Positions 9,805 to 20,630 are shown, numbered from the stretch's first letter. The stretch is DNA of 64,000 bases from an uncultured bacterium (GCA_903899655.1 CAIUKF010000009.1:152561-216560), one strand, 5' to 3'. Made by a program: numbers and translations. Notes: generated by a model from the letters alone, not told the origin.

Positions 9805-11335
9805 TGGAAAATGTTGGCCAAGTTGAATCTGTAAAAAGTGAGATTTGTATTGTCAAGGGCGCTCGCGGCATTGGTCTTGGCAGTGTTGTTGAGTTTTCGT
9901 CTGGATCAAAAGGTATGGTTATGGGCTTTAATCATGCCGATGCTGAAGTGGCGATGCTTAGTTCATACAATCGGGTTAAAAAAGGCGATTTAGTGCGAGT
10001 AAATAACCCAAAATTATCGATTCCAATTGGTCCTGAATTGATTGGTAGGGTAATTGATCCAATGGGTAATCCAGTCGATGGATTGGGGAATATTGAAATC
10101 TCAACCGATGTTTTATATCCAGTTGAGGCTGTCGCCAAACCAGTTCATCAGCGGGTGTTGATTGACAGGCCGTTAATGACAGGCTATTTGACAATAGATA
10201 CTCAAATTCCACTAAGCTTAGGCCAAAGGGAATTGTTATTAGGTGAAAGAATGTCGGGTCAAAGTGATTTGGCGATTGATATTATTTGCAATCAAACTCG
10301 ACTTAACACTGAATTGATGTGTATTTATGTGGCAATTGATGCTGATACAGCAAGGATTAAACGTCGAATTGAACGCTTAGAAAAACATGGTGCCATGAAG
10401 CGTACGATTGTGGTTGTTGCCAGAACATCAGAGGCAGCAGCGTTGAATTATATTGCACCAATGGCCGGCGTGACTATTGCTGAGTGGTTTGCTGCCAAAA
10501 ACAAAGACGTGTTGATTGTTTTTGATGATTTAACCCGACACGCTAAAGTTTATCGCCAAATTTCGTTACTTTTGGAACGCCCTGCCAGTCGTGAGTCATA
10601 TCCGGGCGATGTTTTTTATCTTCACTCTAGGTTGCTGGAACGTTGCGGGGCATTTAGTAAACAAGTTGGCGGTGGTACAATAACGGCTTTACCAATTGTG
10701 GAAACACAAGGTGAAGATGCGACCGATTTTATCACCACCAACTTGATGTCGATTACCGACGGTCACGTATTGTTCCGGCAAACTTTGGCCAACCAAGGCG
10801 CGCAACCGCCAATCGATAGCGGTTTCTCGGTTTCGCGTATTGGTGACCGCAACCAACCACCACTGGTTCGGTATTTGTCAGAGCATATCAAAGATATAAT
10901 GATAAAGTACGAAGAAATTGCTAAGTTTAGCTCACTGGGAAGTGAAGTCGGTAATGAATCGGTCAATATACTTGAAATTGGCGAAAGAGCTAAAGTGATT
11001 TTTTCTCAAAGTCATGATGACTATTACAATATTCGTGATCAGGCGATTTTGATGTACCTAATCGTTTCCAGGAACGCAGCTAAATGGTCGACTGCTCAGA
11101 TACCGGAATTTATAAAACAAGTAATTACATATGCTGGCAAAGAGCCATATCAATCAATGATTAATAATTCGGTTTTACAGATGAGCTATGAACATGCCGA
11201 GGTTGTCTTTAAAGAATTTATGAAAGATTTTTTGTGGCAAAAAGATACCATCCAGCCAAATATGAAACGTGAAAGTTTTGTCGCTGAGATTGAATCAGTT
11301 GATAGTTTGTTGCGTGGTAACGAGGATATTCTGAA

Positions 11336-11339
<4 letters not shown>
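9804..11339 (+). CDS. atpA: F1-ATPase alpha-like subunit with degenerate P-loop
   Basis: 511 residues, the normal alpha length, collinear with bacterial alpha. It has a beta-barrel N-domain, the nucleotide-binding domain (GQRELLLGE..., IVVVARTSEAAAL, LIVFDDLTRHA, PGDVFYLHSRLLER, ITALPIVETQ) and a helical C-domain. The catalytic arginine finger is kept (SVSRIG, Arg345). The Walker A region reads GERMSGQSD where alpha subunits have GDRQTGKT, so the invariant lysine is Gln153. Non-catalytic sites would therefore bind nucleotide weakly or not at all. That is unusual for an ATP synthase and points to a specialised hydrolase or motor. The start overlaps the delta stop, and the TGA stop overlaps the gamma start. 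Confidence 0.92.
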
Positions 11340-13832
<2,493 letters not shown>

Positions 13833-13836
13833 TTTG

Positions 13837-15210
13837 TTAACTTAACTTCCCTGCTGCAACCCGTACAGCTTCACTCCAGCTGAGGAAGGCGTGTGGGGTG
13901 CTGGCGATGTCAGCGGCGGTTAGTTTATGTTTGACGGCCAAGGCTAGTTCGTGAATCATCTCACTGGCGTGTGGCGCCACAATTGATGCGCCTAGTACGA
14001 CGCCTTTTTTGTCAGTAATGATTTTAACAAAACCATCGCGGAAGTCGGATGTGTTACTGCGAGCGATGATATTAAGTGGTGCAATGGCTTTATTAATAGG
14101 CAAGTCGCGTTTAACGCAATCGTCCTCGGATAAACCAACTGTGGCAATGCCGGGATGGGTGAATATGACTTCAGGCGTGCCAGTATAATCTGGTGTAATT
14201 TTGTTGCGACGGATGACGTTATTGGCAACGACGTGACTCTCCAGTAGTGCTGTATGTGTATGACTGTTGCGACCTAGTACGTCACCAGCGGCAAAAATAT
14301 GTTTGACGTTGGTTTGTAGGTATTCATTAACGTCGATACCTTTGGCGGTAAATTTAATGCCAGCGTTTTCGAGGCCCATATCAACGACTGGTGCGCGACC
14401 AGCGGCTACTAAAACCTCATCAACTTTGACTGACTTTTCAGTACCAGCGCGTGATATGATGACGCGTTTTAATAGGCCGTCTTTTTCGACTGAAACAACT
14501 CGTGAATGGGTCAGGGTAGTCACGCCTTTTTGTTCGCCTAGTACCCTTTCAATTAACTCGCCAACTTCGCTGTCGTGATGAGGTAACAGACGACTTGCCT
14601 TTTCAACAATGTAAACTTTGGTTCCAAAAATTGCCATCAGTTGAGCAATTTCTACACCCATGTCGCCACCACCGATAATCAACAAACTTTTTGGTGGGCG
14701 AATTGTTTCTAAAATAGTACGTGGCGTTAAATATTTAATCGTTTCCAGACCTGGAATATCGGGGATAATCCACTGTGATCCAGTGGCAATCAAAAAGTAG
14801 TTGGCCGACAGGTGACGTCGATTAACGCTAATTTCGTTAGGTGATAAAAAGTGAGCGCTGCCAGCATAAGCGCTGATGCCTTGTTTTTCGTAATAGCTAC
14901 GATTGCCGCCAGCACCGGTTCGTTTAACAGCCAAATCCTTCCAGGCACGAATTGAAGGGTAGTTATAACCAAGGGTTGACGAACGTAACCCAAATCTGGC
15001 GCCGTGACGGGCTTCATCAAACAGAATAGCGGCGTGAAGTAAGGCTTTGGTTGGAATGTCGCCCCAGTTAGGCGAGTCGCCACCAAAGGCATCGGACTCG
15101 ATAATTGCTACTCGCTTGCCTTCCCTGGCCGCAATCGTAGCGGCGGCGCTACCACCGGCACCGCTGCCGATAACGATAAGGTCATAATCAAATTCGTATT
15201 TTTTGGCCAT
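13837..15210 (-). CDS. Disulfide reductase-like flavoprotein lacking redox cysteines
   Basis: 457 residues with the dihydrolipoamide dehydrogenase/mercuric reductase fold. It shows the FAD-binding VIGSGAGG near residue 12, the second dinucleotide site LLIIGGGDMGVEIAQ, the FAD motif IFAAGDV, and the dimerisation domain. Family members have GGTCxNxGCxPSK; here the segment reads GGDSPNWGDIPTK, so both redox cysteines are Ser and Asp. The C-terminal His-Glu region is partly kept (PHAFLSWSEA). It probably oxidises NAD(P)H without a thiol relay, as some transhydrogenase- or quinone-type relatives do; the electron acceptor is unknown. Third gene of a minus-strand unit with the ATP-cone and membrane proteins. 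Confidence 0.88.
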   Translation of the reverse strand: MAKKYEFDYDLIVIGSGAGGSAAATIAAREGKRVAIIESDAFGGDSPNWGDIPTKALLHAAILFDEARHGARFGLRSSTLGYNYPSIRAWKDLAVKRTGAGGNRSYYEKQGISAYAGSAHFLSPNEISVNRRHLSANYFLIATGSQWIIPDIPGLETIKYLTPRTILETIRPPKSLLIIGGGDMGVEIAQLMAIFGTKVYIVEKASRLLPHHDSEVGELIERVLGEQKGVTTLTHSRVVSVEKDGLLKRVIISRAGTEKSVKVDEVLVAAGRAPVVDMGLENAGIKFTAKGIDVNEYLQTNVKHIFAAGDVLGRNSHTHTALLESHVVANNVIRRNKITPDYTGTPEVIFTHPGIATVGLSEDDCVKRDLPINKAIAPLNIIARSNTSDFRDGFVKIITDKKGVVLGASIVAPHASEMIHELALAVKHKLTAADIASTPHAFLSWSEAVRVAAGKLS

Positions 15211-15224
15211 AATAACTCCTGTTT

Positions 15225-15509
15225 TTAAATAGTGATTTTGTGTTGTTCGTATAAATATGCGGCTTCGGGGTGAAAACTTTTTAAGTGGCGAGCGGCGACA
15301 ACCCTAATGTCATGACTGGTAACTTCGGGGCGTTGCTGTAACCATATAATTACCTTGTCACAAACTGCATCAGCCGCGGCCTCGGCTTGGCCTTCGGGGG
15401 CTTTAGTGCTTAGACAAGCGGCGACTAGACTGCTACGTAATTTGTCGCGCAAAAATTTTTCAGTTGGACGACTACCGCCGTGTTTGATGATATCGACTGC
15501 TTGGACCAT
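15225..15509 (-). CDS. Stand-alone ATP-cone-like domain protein
   Basis: 94 residues resembling a single ATP-cone: a basic strand-turn start (VDIIKHGGSRPTEKF), helices around LRDKLRSSLVAACL, EVTSHDIRVVAARHL and the closing SFHPEAAYLYEQHK. ATP-cones normally sit in NrdR and ribonucleotide reductases, where they sense ATP/dATP. A free-standing copy between a membrane protein and a flavoprotein suggests nucleotide-dependent control of one of them (inference). Only one base separates it from the upstream gene, and 14 bases from the flavoprotein. Confidence 0.7.
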   Translation of the reverse strand: MVQAVDIIKHGGSRPTEKFLRDKLRSSLVAACLSTKAPEGQAEAAADAVCDKVIIWLQQRPEVTSHDIRVVAARHLKSFHPEAAYLYEQHKITI

Positions 15510-15510
15510 A

Positions 15511-16224
15511 TCAAATTACTCCGACGCTGCTACCTAAGACCTGATAGACATAGACAAAAAATCCCAAAACGATTAAACCAGCACCGGCTGTAAATTGCAT
15601 AAAATGTTTGTTGGCTTCGCGCCATTGTTGAATGCGTGCCAAGGTGTGGCCGCTACCAATTAACACCCAGACGGTGATAATCGACAGCATCGAAACTAGG
15701 GTATAAATAACGATACCAATTAGTTGCCAGATGGCAGGTAATTGAATCAACACTAGGGCGCTAATAAACAGCGGGGCAATGATAAACAAAATTTCGCCAA
15801 CCACGCTACTTAGCCCCAGCCCGAATGCTTCCCCACTTAATTTAGTTAATTTCGTACGTTTGTTTAAATAAGTAGCCATACTGCGTGGAATCCAAAGTGT
15901 AGTTCCCTTTTCGTGACGATAATAAAAAGCCCAAATCGCTATAGCGACGCCAATCATTAATCCGCAAGCCATTGCCCAAATTAATTGTGGGGCGTTTTTA
16001 CCAAAGATATTCAATAATACTAGTGATGTAAATGACAATAATAACACCGTCATCAGTCCAGTGCCAAAAATAAAACTACTGGTCAGGCGCAATAATTTAG
16101 CGTGAGACCTTTTGGCGCCGATGGTGTGGCCGCTGAGCAATGTTAATACGCTGACACTCAATTGAAAGCTGGCATGAACCAAACCGGCTAGGGTAACAAT
16201 TGCGAGAGAGCTGAGTATATCCAT
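15511..16224 (-). CDS. Polytopic membrane protein, possibly LysE/CcdA-superfamily
   Basis: 237 residues with about six membrane helices (roughly 5-28, 48-72, 80-100, 130-160, 165-190, 212-232). The first helix contains GLVHASFQL, recalling the 'LxHA' feature of the LysE/CcdA/UreH-like transporters. It has only one cysteine (MACGLM), so it cannot be a thiol-relay CcdA. First gene of a three-gene minus-strand unit. A transporter or a membrane partner of the flavoprotein are both possible; the substrate is unknown. Confidence 0.7.
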   Translation of the reverse strand: MDILSSLAIVTLAGLVHASFQLSVSVLTLLSGHTIGAKRSHAKLLRLTSSFIFGTGLMTVLLLSFTSLVLLNIFGKNAPQLIWAMACGLMIGVAIAIWAFYYRHEKGTTLWIPRSMATYLNKRTKLTKLSGEAFGLGLSSVVGEILFIIAPLFISALVLIQLPAIWQLIGIVIYTLVSMLSIITVWVLIGSGHTLARIQQWREANKHFMQFTAGAGLIVLGFFVYVYQVLGSSVGVI

Positions 16225-16298
16225 TTTTGTATTTTTTATTTTCCTATCTCTAATTTAACATAACCAGGACGAAAGGGCAAAAATGTGCAAATTAGGTA

Positions 16299-16328
16299 TT
16301 GCAAAATTATCACATTTATGCTTAAATA
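16299..16328 (+). promoter_or_regulatory. Promoter of the 49-residue peptide gene
   Basis: TTGCAA (16299-16304), 17 bases, then TTAAAT (16322-16327). With the AAGGA ribosome-binding site and a strong terminator downstream, this makes a self-contained transcription unit for a short peptide. Confidence 0.5.
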
Positions 16329-16367
16329 GATATATCAAACAATAAAAAACAAAAAAAGGAAACAGAA

Positions 16368-16517
16368 ATGGAAACACAGATAGTAGATGTAGAGAACGTC
16401 ACCAAGACAGATATATTAGGTCTTGAAATGGCTTCTTGGGATCAACCACGTACGACCGAGCAATTATTGAGCTTAATTAGCCGTCGTGAAGCTGATATAT
16501 TTGCAACCCAATCCTAA
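16368..16517 (+). CDS. Small acidic peptide, 49 residues, own promoter and terminator
   Basis: ATG preceded by AAAAAGGAAAC and followed by 49 codons to TAA: an acidic N-terminus (METQIVDVENV), a middle with SWDQPRTTEQLL, and LISRREADIF near the end. There is no signal peptide or membrane segment. A promoter-like sequence lies upstream and a perfect 14-bp stem follows 16 bases after the stop, so a translated, monocistronic gene is likely. I do not recognise the family. A regulatory peptide or the precursor of a modified peptide are possibilities, without direct evidence. Confidence 0.6.
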   Translation: METQIVDVENVTKTDILGLEMASWDQPRTTEQLLSLISRREADIFATQS

Positions 16518-16532
16518 ATATATGCCTTTCAA

Positions 16533-16565
16533 TTAAATAACCACGCCCTCAGCGTGGTTATTTAA
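16533..16565 (+). terminator. Hairpin terminator after the small peptide gene
   Basis: Perfect 14-bp inverted repeat (TTAAATAACCACGC / GCGTGGTTATTTAA) with a 5-base loop, GC-rich at the loop end and A/T-rich at the base, so it can act in both directions. Confidence 0.85.
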
Positions 16566-16769
16566 TATACTAATTCTGACTCTTACTTTACATCCTATTT
16601 TCCATTCCCCAGCCCCCAGCCCCAACTCTTCAGGACAGTTACAGAGATAGTTTTGAAGGCGTATGTCTTGACTCTTTCTAAAAACCCAATTTGGTGGTAT
16701 AATATGCAAGTTCTTTGTACTTTTATAAACCGCGTTATCATCGCATAACGCTCATCCTAAGAGGTGAAT

Positions 16770-18098
16770 ATGACACAAAAAGGGATTGTTATTCGCCATG
16801 CAAATGGCAACGATCTTGAATGGTTGGCTGACATTATGACATTGGCGTTTGCGCCATTTTGTAGTGCTAATCAGCGCATTCATGCCAGTGATATTCTGAG
16901 CAACCAATTAGTTGGTAGCTCGCGGCGAATCGGGACTTTTGTTGCTCATCAGCATGTTCTGGTGGCAGTAGTTGACGGTCACAATGCCGGCGTGATTCAG
17001 ATTTTTGAGGAGAAACACTCAATCATCAAAATCGGCTTGTTAATTGTGGCTGAATTCTATCGGGGCAAGGGAGTCACCACGGCGTTATTTGGTCATGTTG
17101 AACATTACGCTGCCGAAAACAAAATTCGACAGCTATATTGCAACGTGCCGAGTCCCAGTGTTGACGAACTTGGTTGGCTTTACAAAAAAGGATTCCGGTT
17201 GACTGGAATCTCAAAAGACAGCCCGGCCAAAGGTATTAATGAGTATTTGTTGTACAAGCAACTTGCTGTTAATACTAAAGTGGATGCACAAAACGTAAAA
17301 GTCGTCCCGTTTGTAATGGATAAGCATGGCTCTCAAGCTATGACTTTAATTTTCAACGAGATGTCTGGCACGTTTGATTCGGTGAATCCATACTGGGTAA
17401 ATAATCTGTTGAACGGCAAACTACACGATGATTCGACGGATGATGAAGACGTAAGTCACATTATCTTTGTATCCATAGTCGACGGCAGGGTTACTGGTTT
17501 ATTCGGGGCAACACTTCCAAAGAGTGGTCCGATTATGCTAATACCGTTAGTCGCCGAGGATATCGTGTCGTTTGAGGCATTGTTGATTTTCGCTCAAGAC
17601 TCAGTGGTTGTTTACAGTCACAAACTGTACGTCCATTTGTCACCGAACGTCGATCAGTTAATATGCTTGCAACGGCATGGTTGGACTGTTGAGGGTTTAT
17701 TGGCTGGTGTGTATTCGCCGACCAGTATAATTCAACAGTGGTCCTACCAAGTCAAACAATCTGTTGTCACGAGAACAATGCGGATTGGTCGCGTCTATTA
17801 TGATGCGATTGTCGCCGGCACAAAGACAATCGAGGTCAGGATAGTTTGTAGTGAAATTAAACATTACAAAGTTGATGAATTGATACAGTTCGAGGTGACT
17901 TCACAACCTCCTGTGTTAGTGCGCATCAATGCGATTCGACCATACACCGATTTAAAAAAGGTTATAGCCACTGAGAAATGGCAACAAATTATTCCTGCGG
18001 CAACATCCCAGGAGGCGGCTTTAAGCGAGTTGTGTATTTTAATACCTGACTCGGGTAATGCAGTTGAGATTTGTGCTATTGAGTTCGAAAAGGTGTAA
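16770..18098 (+). CDS. GNAT-GNAT-ASCH fusion protein (copy 1)
   Basis: 442 residues from the ATG at 16770; GAGG at 16761-16764 is the ribosome-binding site, so the GTG at 16764 is less likely. The first GNAT acetyltransferase domain covers about 1-165, with the acetyl-CoA loop FYRGKGVTTALF and a GWLYKKGFRLTG ending. A second, more diverged GNAT-like domain covers about 180-325 (HKLYVHL...LQRHGW). The C-terminal ASCH domain (about 335-442) has the signature AGTKTIEVRI followed by a VRINAIRPY strand. ASCH is a PUA-like fold thought to bind RNA or modified nucleotides. A -10 (TATAAT, 16698-16703) and a small GCGTTAT/ATAACGC stem precede it. Paralogue of the gene at 18711. Confidence 0.82.
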   Translation: MTQKGIVIRHANGNDLEWLADIMTLAFAPFCSANQRIHASDILSNQLVGSSRRIGTFVAHQHVLVAVVDGHNAGVIQIFEEKHSIIKIGLLIVAEFYRGKGVTTALFGHVEHYAAENKIRQLYCNVPSPSVDELGWLYKKGFRLTGISKDSPAKGINEYLLYKQLAVNTKVDAQNVKVVPFVMDKHGSQAMTLIFNEMSGTFDSVNPYWVNNLLNGKLHDDSTDDEDVSHIIFVSIVDGRVTGLFGATLPKSGPIMLIPLVAEDIVSFEALLIFAQDSVVVYSHKLYVHLSPNVDQLICLQRHGWTVEGLLAGVYSPTSIIQQWSYQVKQSVVTRTMRIGRVYYDAIVAGTKTIEVRIVCSEIKHYKVDELIQFEVTSQPPVLVRINAIRPYTDLKKVIATEKWQQIIPAATSQEAALSELCILIPDSGNAVEICAIEFEKV

Positions 18099-18151
18099 AG
18101 GTACAAAGAACACCCAAAGATATGTATGAGCCAAAAGTTCGTATATATCGC

Positions 18152-18196
18152 AGCCATGCTCCGCAACCCACAAGGTTCGCGGACATGGCTTTTTTT
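18152..18196 (+). terminator. Terminator after GNAT-GNAT-ASCH copy 1
   Basis: Long hairpin AGCCATG...GGACATGGCT with an inner AACC/GGTT stem, then seven T. An almost identical hairpin occurs at 20099-20143 after copy 2, so gene and terminator were probably duplicated together. Confidence 0.88.
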
Positions 18197-18268
18197 CTTG
18201 CCGAAATTATTTGACTATATTTGATATATATGGTGTTTAAGATGTATTTGTAGTAAAATAGATGCCAT

Positions 18269-18610
18269 ATGACAATTCATAATTTGCAACTTGCAACAGT
18301 ACCATTTGAAGCTATTATTGGTGGCCAAAAAACAATCGAATCACGTTTGTACGACGAAAAACGTCAAGCTATTCAGATTGGCGATGAGCTATTGTTTGTT
18401 AATCGTGAAGACTTGGAGCGTACTGTTGGTGCCAAGGTAATTGGTTTATTGCGATATGCGACTTTTCATGACTTGTTTTCGCATAATCAACCTGAAAAAT
18501 TTGGCGGTCCATCGGTTGAATGGTTGGAAAACCAGATTAATGAATTTTACTCAAATGATACGCAAAAAGAAAATGGCGTTTTGGGCATCGAATTTGAACT
18601 GTTATCTTAG
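18269..18610 (+). CDS. Stand-alone ASCH-domain protein
   Basis: 113 residues that are almost entirely one ASCH domain: FEAIIGGQKTIESRLYDEKR at the N-terminus, a GDELLFVN strand, and the closing GVLGIEFELL. It is nearer the generic ASCH consensus than the fused copies. A TAAAAT -10 at 18254-18259 ends nine bases before the ATG, so the mRNA would have little or no leader. It lies between the two GNAT-GNAT-ASCH genes, in an array of four ASCH domains in 4 kb. RNA or nucleotide binding is inferred from the family. Confidence 0.85.
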   Translation: MTIHNLQLATVPFEAIIGGQKTIESRLYDEKRQAIQIGDELLFVNREDLERTVGAKVIGLLRYATFHDLFSHNQPEKFGGPSVEWLENQINEFYSNDTQKENGVLGIEFELLS

Positions 18611-18639
18611 TTGTAATATAAAACATTTTGTGTCATAAT
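18611..18639 (+). promoter_or_regulatory. Promoter of GNAT-GNAT-ASCH copy 2
   Basis: TTGTAA (18611-18616), a 17-base spacer and CATAAT (18634-18639), starting immediately after the stop of the previous gene. A leader of about 65 bases follows before the AGAGGTG site and start codon. Confidence 0.55.
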
Positions 18640-18710
18640 ATATATGCTCTTTGTTCGGAGTTCCTTAAAAATGCTGCTTAACTGTAGCACAAATTTCAAG
18701 AGGTGATGAT

Positions 18711-20060
18711 ATGGACGGTACGGTTAGTGTTGTCATTCGTTTTGCGAATGGCGAAGATTTTGATTGGGTAGCAAACTTGATGGATCGGACGTTAAGTCCT
18801 TTCTATGACGGCGACCACCGGGCACATGCCAAACGGATTCTGGATACCCACGTTAGTGGTGGAACGGATCTTGTTGGGCATTTTTCGACCGGTCAGCATA
18901 TGCTGATTGCGGAAGTAAATGGTGTTCGGGCTGGACTGATCCATGTGGTTGACAAAAAACAGTCAACTGTCAAGATTAGTCCGCTGATTGTACTGGAGGA
19001 ATTTCGGGGTTACGGCGTAGGTAAGGCTTTGCTTGACTATGTCGAGCAATACGCAATCGAGCAAGGTGCTCGACAGCTTTACTGCACAGTGGCCTCGCCG
19101 AATGTTGGCGCGCTGGGGTTTTTCCAGGGCAACGGCTTTCGGGTGACCGGGACAGCGAAGGACCATTACAAGCGCAATGTCGATGAGCATATGCTTTACA
19201 AGCAGCTCGGTGATATCAGTTTGGCGGTTTCTTCAAATGTTTCAGTCGTTCCTTTCAATTACGAGTTGCATGCAGATGCGGTTCGTCGATTGATCCTGTC
19301 TAAGATGCGGGATGACTTTTCAGGGGTTGATGACTCCTGGGTTGATGCATTGTACGAAGGTTGCGCGCGTCAGGGTTCTGGCGATGTTAACGAAAAGTAC
19401 AAGATCATCTTTGTAGCTGTAAACCAAGGAGAAGTCACTGGCGTTGTTGGTGCGACTCCTAAAAAAGGTTGCCCGATCAAGCTGATGCCGCTGTTGGCGT
19501 CTGATGAAGCTTCATTTGAGGCACTGATTGTTGACGTAAAGGGGTTACTGATGAGCTACGGCCACAAGCTGTATGTCCATTTGGTGCCCGAGGCATGGCA
19601 AATTGCCTGCTTGCATCGTCACGGTTGGGAACTCGAAGGGGTTTTCCCGGAAGGTTATTCGCCAAATAGTATCGTCCAGCAATGGGGATATCATTTGCCG
19701 AAAGGTAACCTAATCACCAGAACGATGCGTATCGATCCAGTCAATTATCGGGCTATTATGGCTGGTAACAAGACACTGGAAGTGCGTATAGGTGATAGTT
19801 ATGTCAAGGACTACCAAGTTGGCGATCTGATCAAACTTGAGACCTCGTGGTCTACTGGTTTGGTCCGCATTAATGCCATTCGGTTGTACTTGAACTTCTG
19901 GGAAGTTGTCAATAATGAAGCCTGGCAGCATATCATCCCAGGGGCAGAGAGCATGGAGGCGGCTTTTGAAGAACTTCAAAAGCAGTATCCACCATTCATA
20001 GGCATGCCAAATATACATGTCTTTGAGATTGAACCGGTAACGGTTCGCAGTAGAGGGTAA
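18711..20060 (+). CDS. GNAT-GNAT-ASCH fusion protein (copy 2)
   Basis: 449 residues with the same order as copy 1: GNAT (about 1-165; EFRGYGVGKALLDY acetyl-CoA loop, FQGNGFRVTGTA), diverged GNAT-like (about 180-320; HKLYVHLVPEAWQIACLHRHGW), ASCH (about 335-445; AGNKTLEVRIG, VRINAIRLY). The two copies align throughout, but this one has noticeably more C/G at synonymous positions than its neighbours, a sign of different history or selection. An AAGAGGTGATGAT site precedes the ATG. The GNAT acceptor is unknown; fusion to ASCH hints at acetylation of an RNA or a nucleotide-like compound (inference). Confidence 0.82.
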   Translation: MDGTVSVVIRFANGEDFDWVANLMDRTLSPFYDGDHRAHAKRILDTHVSGGTDLVGHFSTGQHMLIAEVNGVRAGLIHVVDKKQSTVKISPLIVLEEFRGYGVGKALLDYVEQYAIEQGARQLYCTVASPNVGALGFFQGNGFRVTGTAKDHYKRNVDEHMLYKQLGDISLAVSSNVSVVPFNYELHADAVRRLILSKMRDDFSGVDDSWVDALYEGCARQGSGDVNEKYKIIFVAVNQGEVTGVVGATPKKGCPIKLMPLLASDEASFEALIVDVKGLLMSYGHKLYVHLVPEAWQIACLHRHGWELEGVFPEGYSPNSIVQQWGYHLPKGNLITRTMRIDPVNYRAIMAGNKTLEVRIGDSYVKDYQVGDLIKLETSWSTGLVRINAIRLYLNFWEVVNNEAWQHIIPGAESMEAAFEELQKQYPPFIGMPNIHVFEIEPVTVRSRG

Positions 20061-20098
20061 CATCCCTCCTTGTAGGTGTAAAACACCTATTTGTTTAC

Positions 20099-20143
20099 AG
20101 CCATGTTCCGCAACCCACGAGGTTCGCGGACATGGCTTTTTTT
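20099..20143 (+). terminator. Terminator after GNAT-GNAT-ASCH copy 2
   Basis: Same hairpin family as 18152-18196 (AGCCATG...ACATGGCT with AACC/GGTT inside) followed by seven T. The two copies differ at only a few positions. Confidence 0.88.
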
Positions 20144-20145
20144 CT

Positions 20146-20175
20146 TTGTCAAAAGATAATAAATTGTGGTATAGT
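20146..20175 (+). promoter_or_regulatory. Promoter of the fourth ASCH gene
   Basis: TTGTCA (20146-20151), 18 bases, TATAGT (20170-20175). The start codon lies about 40 bases downstream. No strong Shine-Dalgarno is seen. Confidence 0.5.
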
Positions 20176-20216
20176 ATCTTGGCCTTAAGTCTCTTATAAC
20201 AAAAAATATTCTAGTT

Positions 20217-20588
20217 ATGGACGGTGTTATAAAACTTTTAGACCGTAGTAGACTAACAATTGGGACCAAGTGTTATCATGCCATTATGGCTGGGCATAAA
20301 AGTCTCGAAGTGCGAGTCGGCTACGAATCGATTCAGGTGTATCAGACGGGAGACCAAATCGAACTAGTGACCCCACGGTCATCAGGTTTGGTTTTGGTTA
20401 AATCCATCCGGATATATCCGAATTTGCGAGAAGTCGTTTCTAGGGAATCCTGGCAACGAATTGTCACACACGCGGAAAGCTTGGAGGAGGCTTATCATGC
20501 ACTTGTGCATCAACATTCTCCATTCGAAGGCATGCCTGATATACATGTCCTTGAATTAGAACCGATTCAGGTTCAAATAATAGGGTAA
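20217..20588 (+). CDS. ASCH-domain protein related to the fusion C-termini
   Basis: 123 residues matching only the ASCH part of the fusion proteins: YHAIMAGHKSLEVRVG, GDQIELVTPRSSGLVLV, and an ending (EGMPDIHVLELEPIQV) that resembles the end of copy 2 (GMPNIHVFEIEPVTV). It therefore looks like a partial duplicate of copy 2 that kept only the ASCH domain, now with its own promoter and terminator. It could be a free regulator or a decay product, but the open frame and signals favour a working gene. Confidence 0.75.
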   Translation: MDGVIKLLDRSRLTIGTKCYHAIMAGHKSLEVRVGYESIQVYQTGDQIELVTPRSSGLVLVKSIRIYPNLREVVSRESWQRIVTHAESLEEAYHALVHQHSPFEGMPDIHVLELEPIQVQIIG

Positions 20589-20630
20589 ACTTACCCCGCT
20601 AACGCAACGCGTTCGCGCTATATCAAAACA

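Noticed and set aside
13992..15092. Overlapping open frames on both strands across the flavoprotein gene
   Set aside because: They follow the codon pattern of the real gene in shadow frames and have no ribosome-binding sites or recognisable products.
16709..18110. 11-base inverted repeat (GTTCTTTGTAC / GTACAAAGAAC) flanking the first GNAT-GNAT-ASCH gene, like a transposon end
   Set aside because: It is short, not repeated around copy 2, and has no target-site duplication that I can see; it may be chance.
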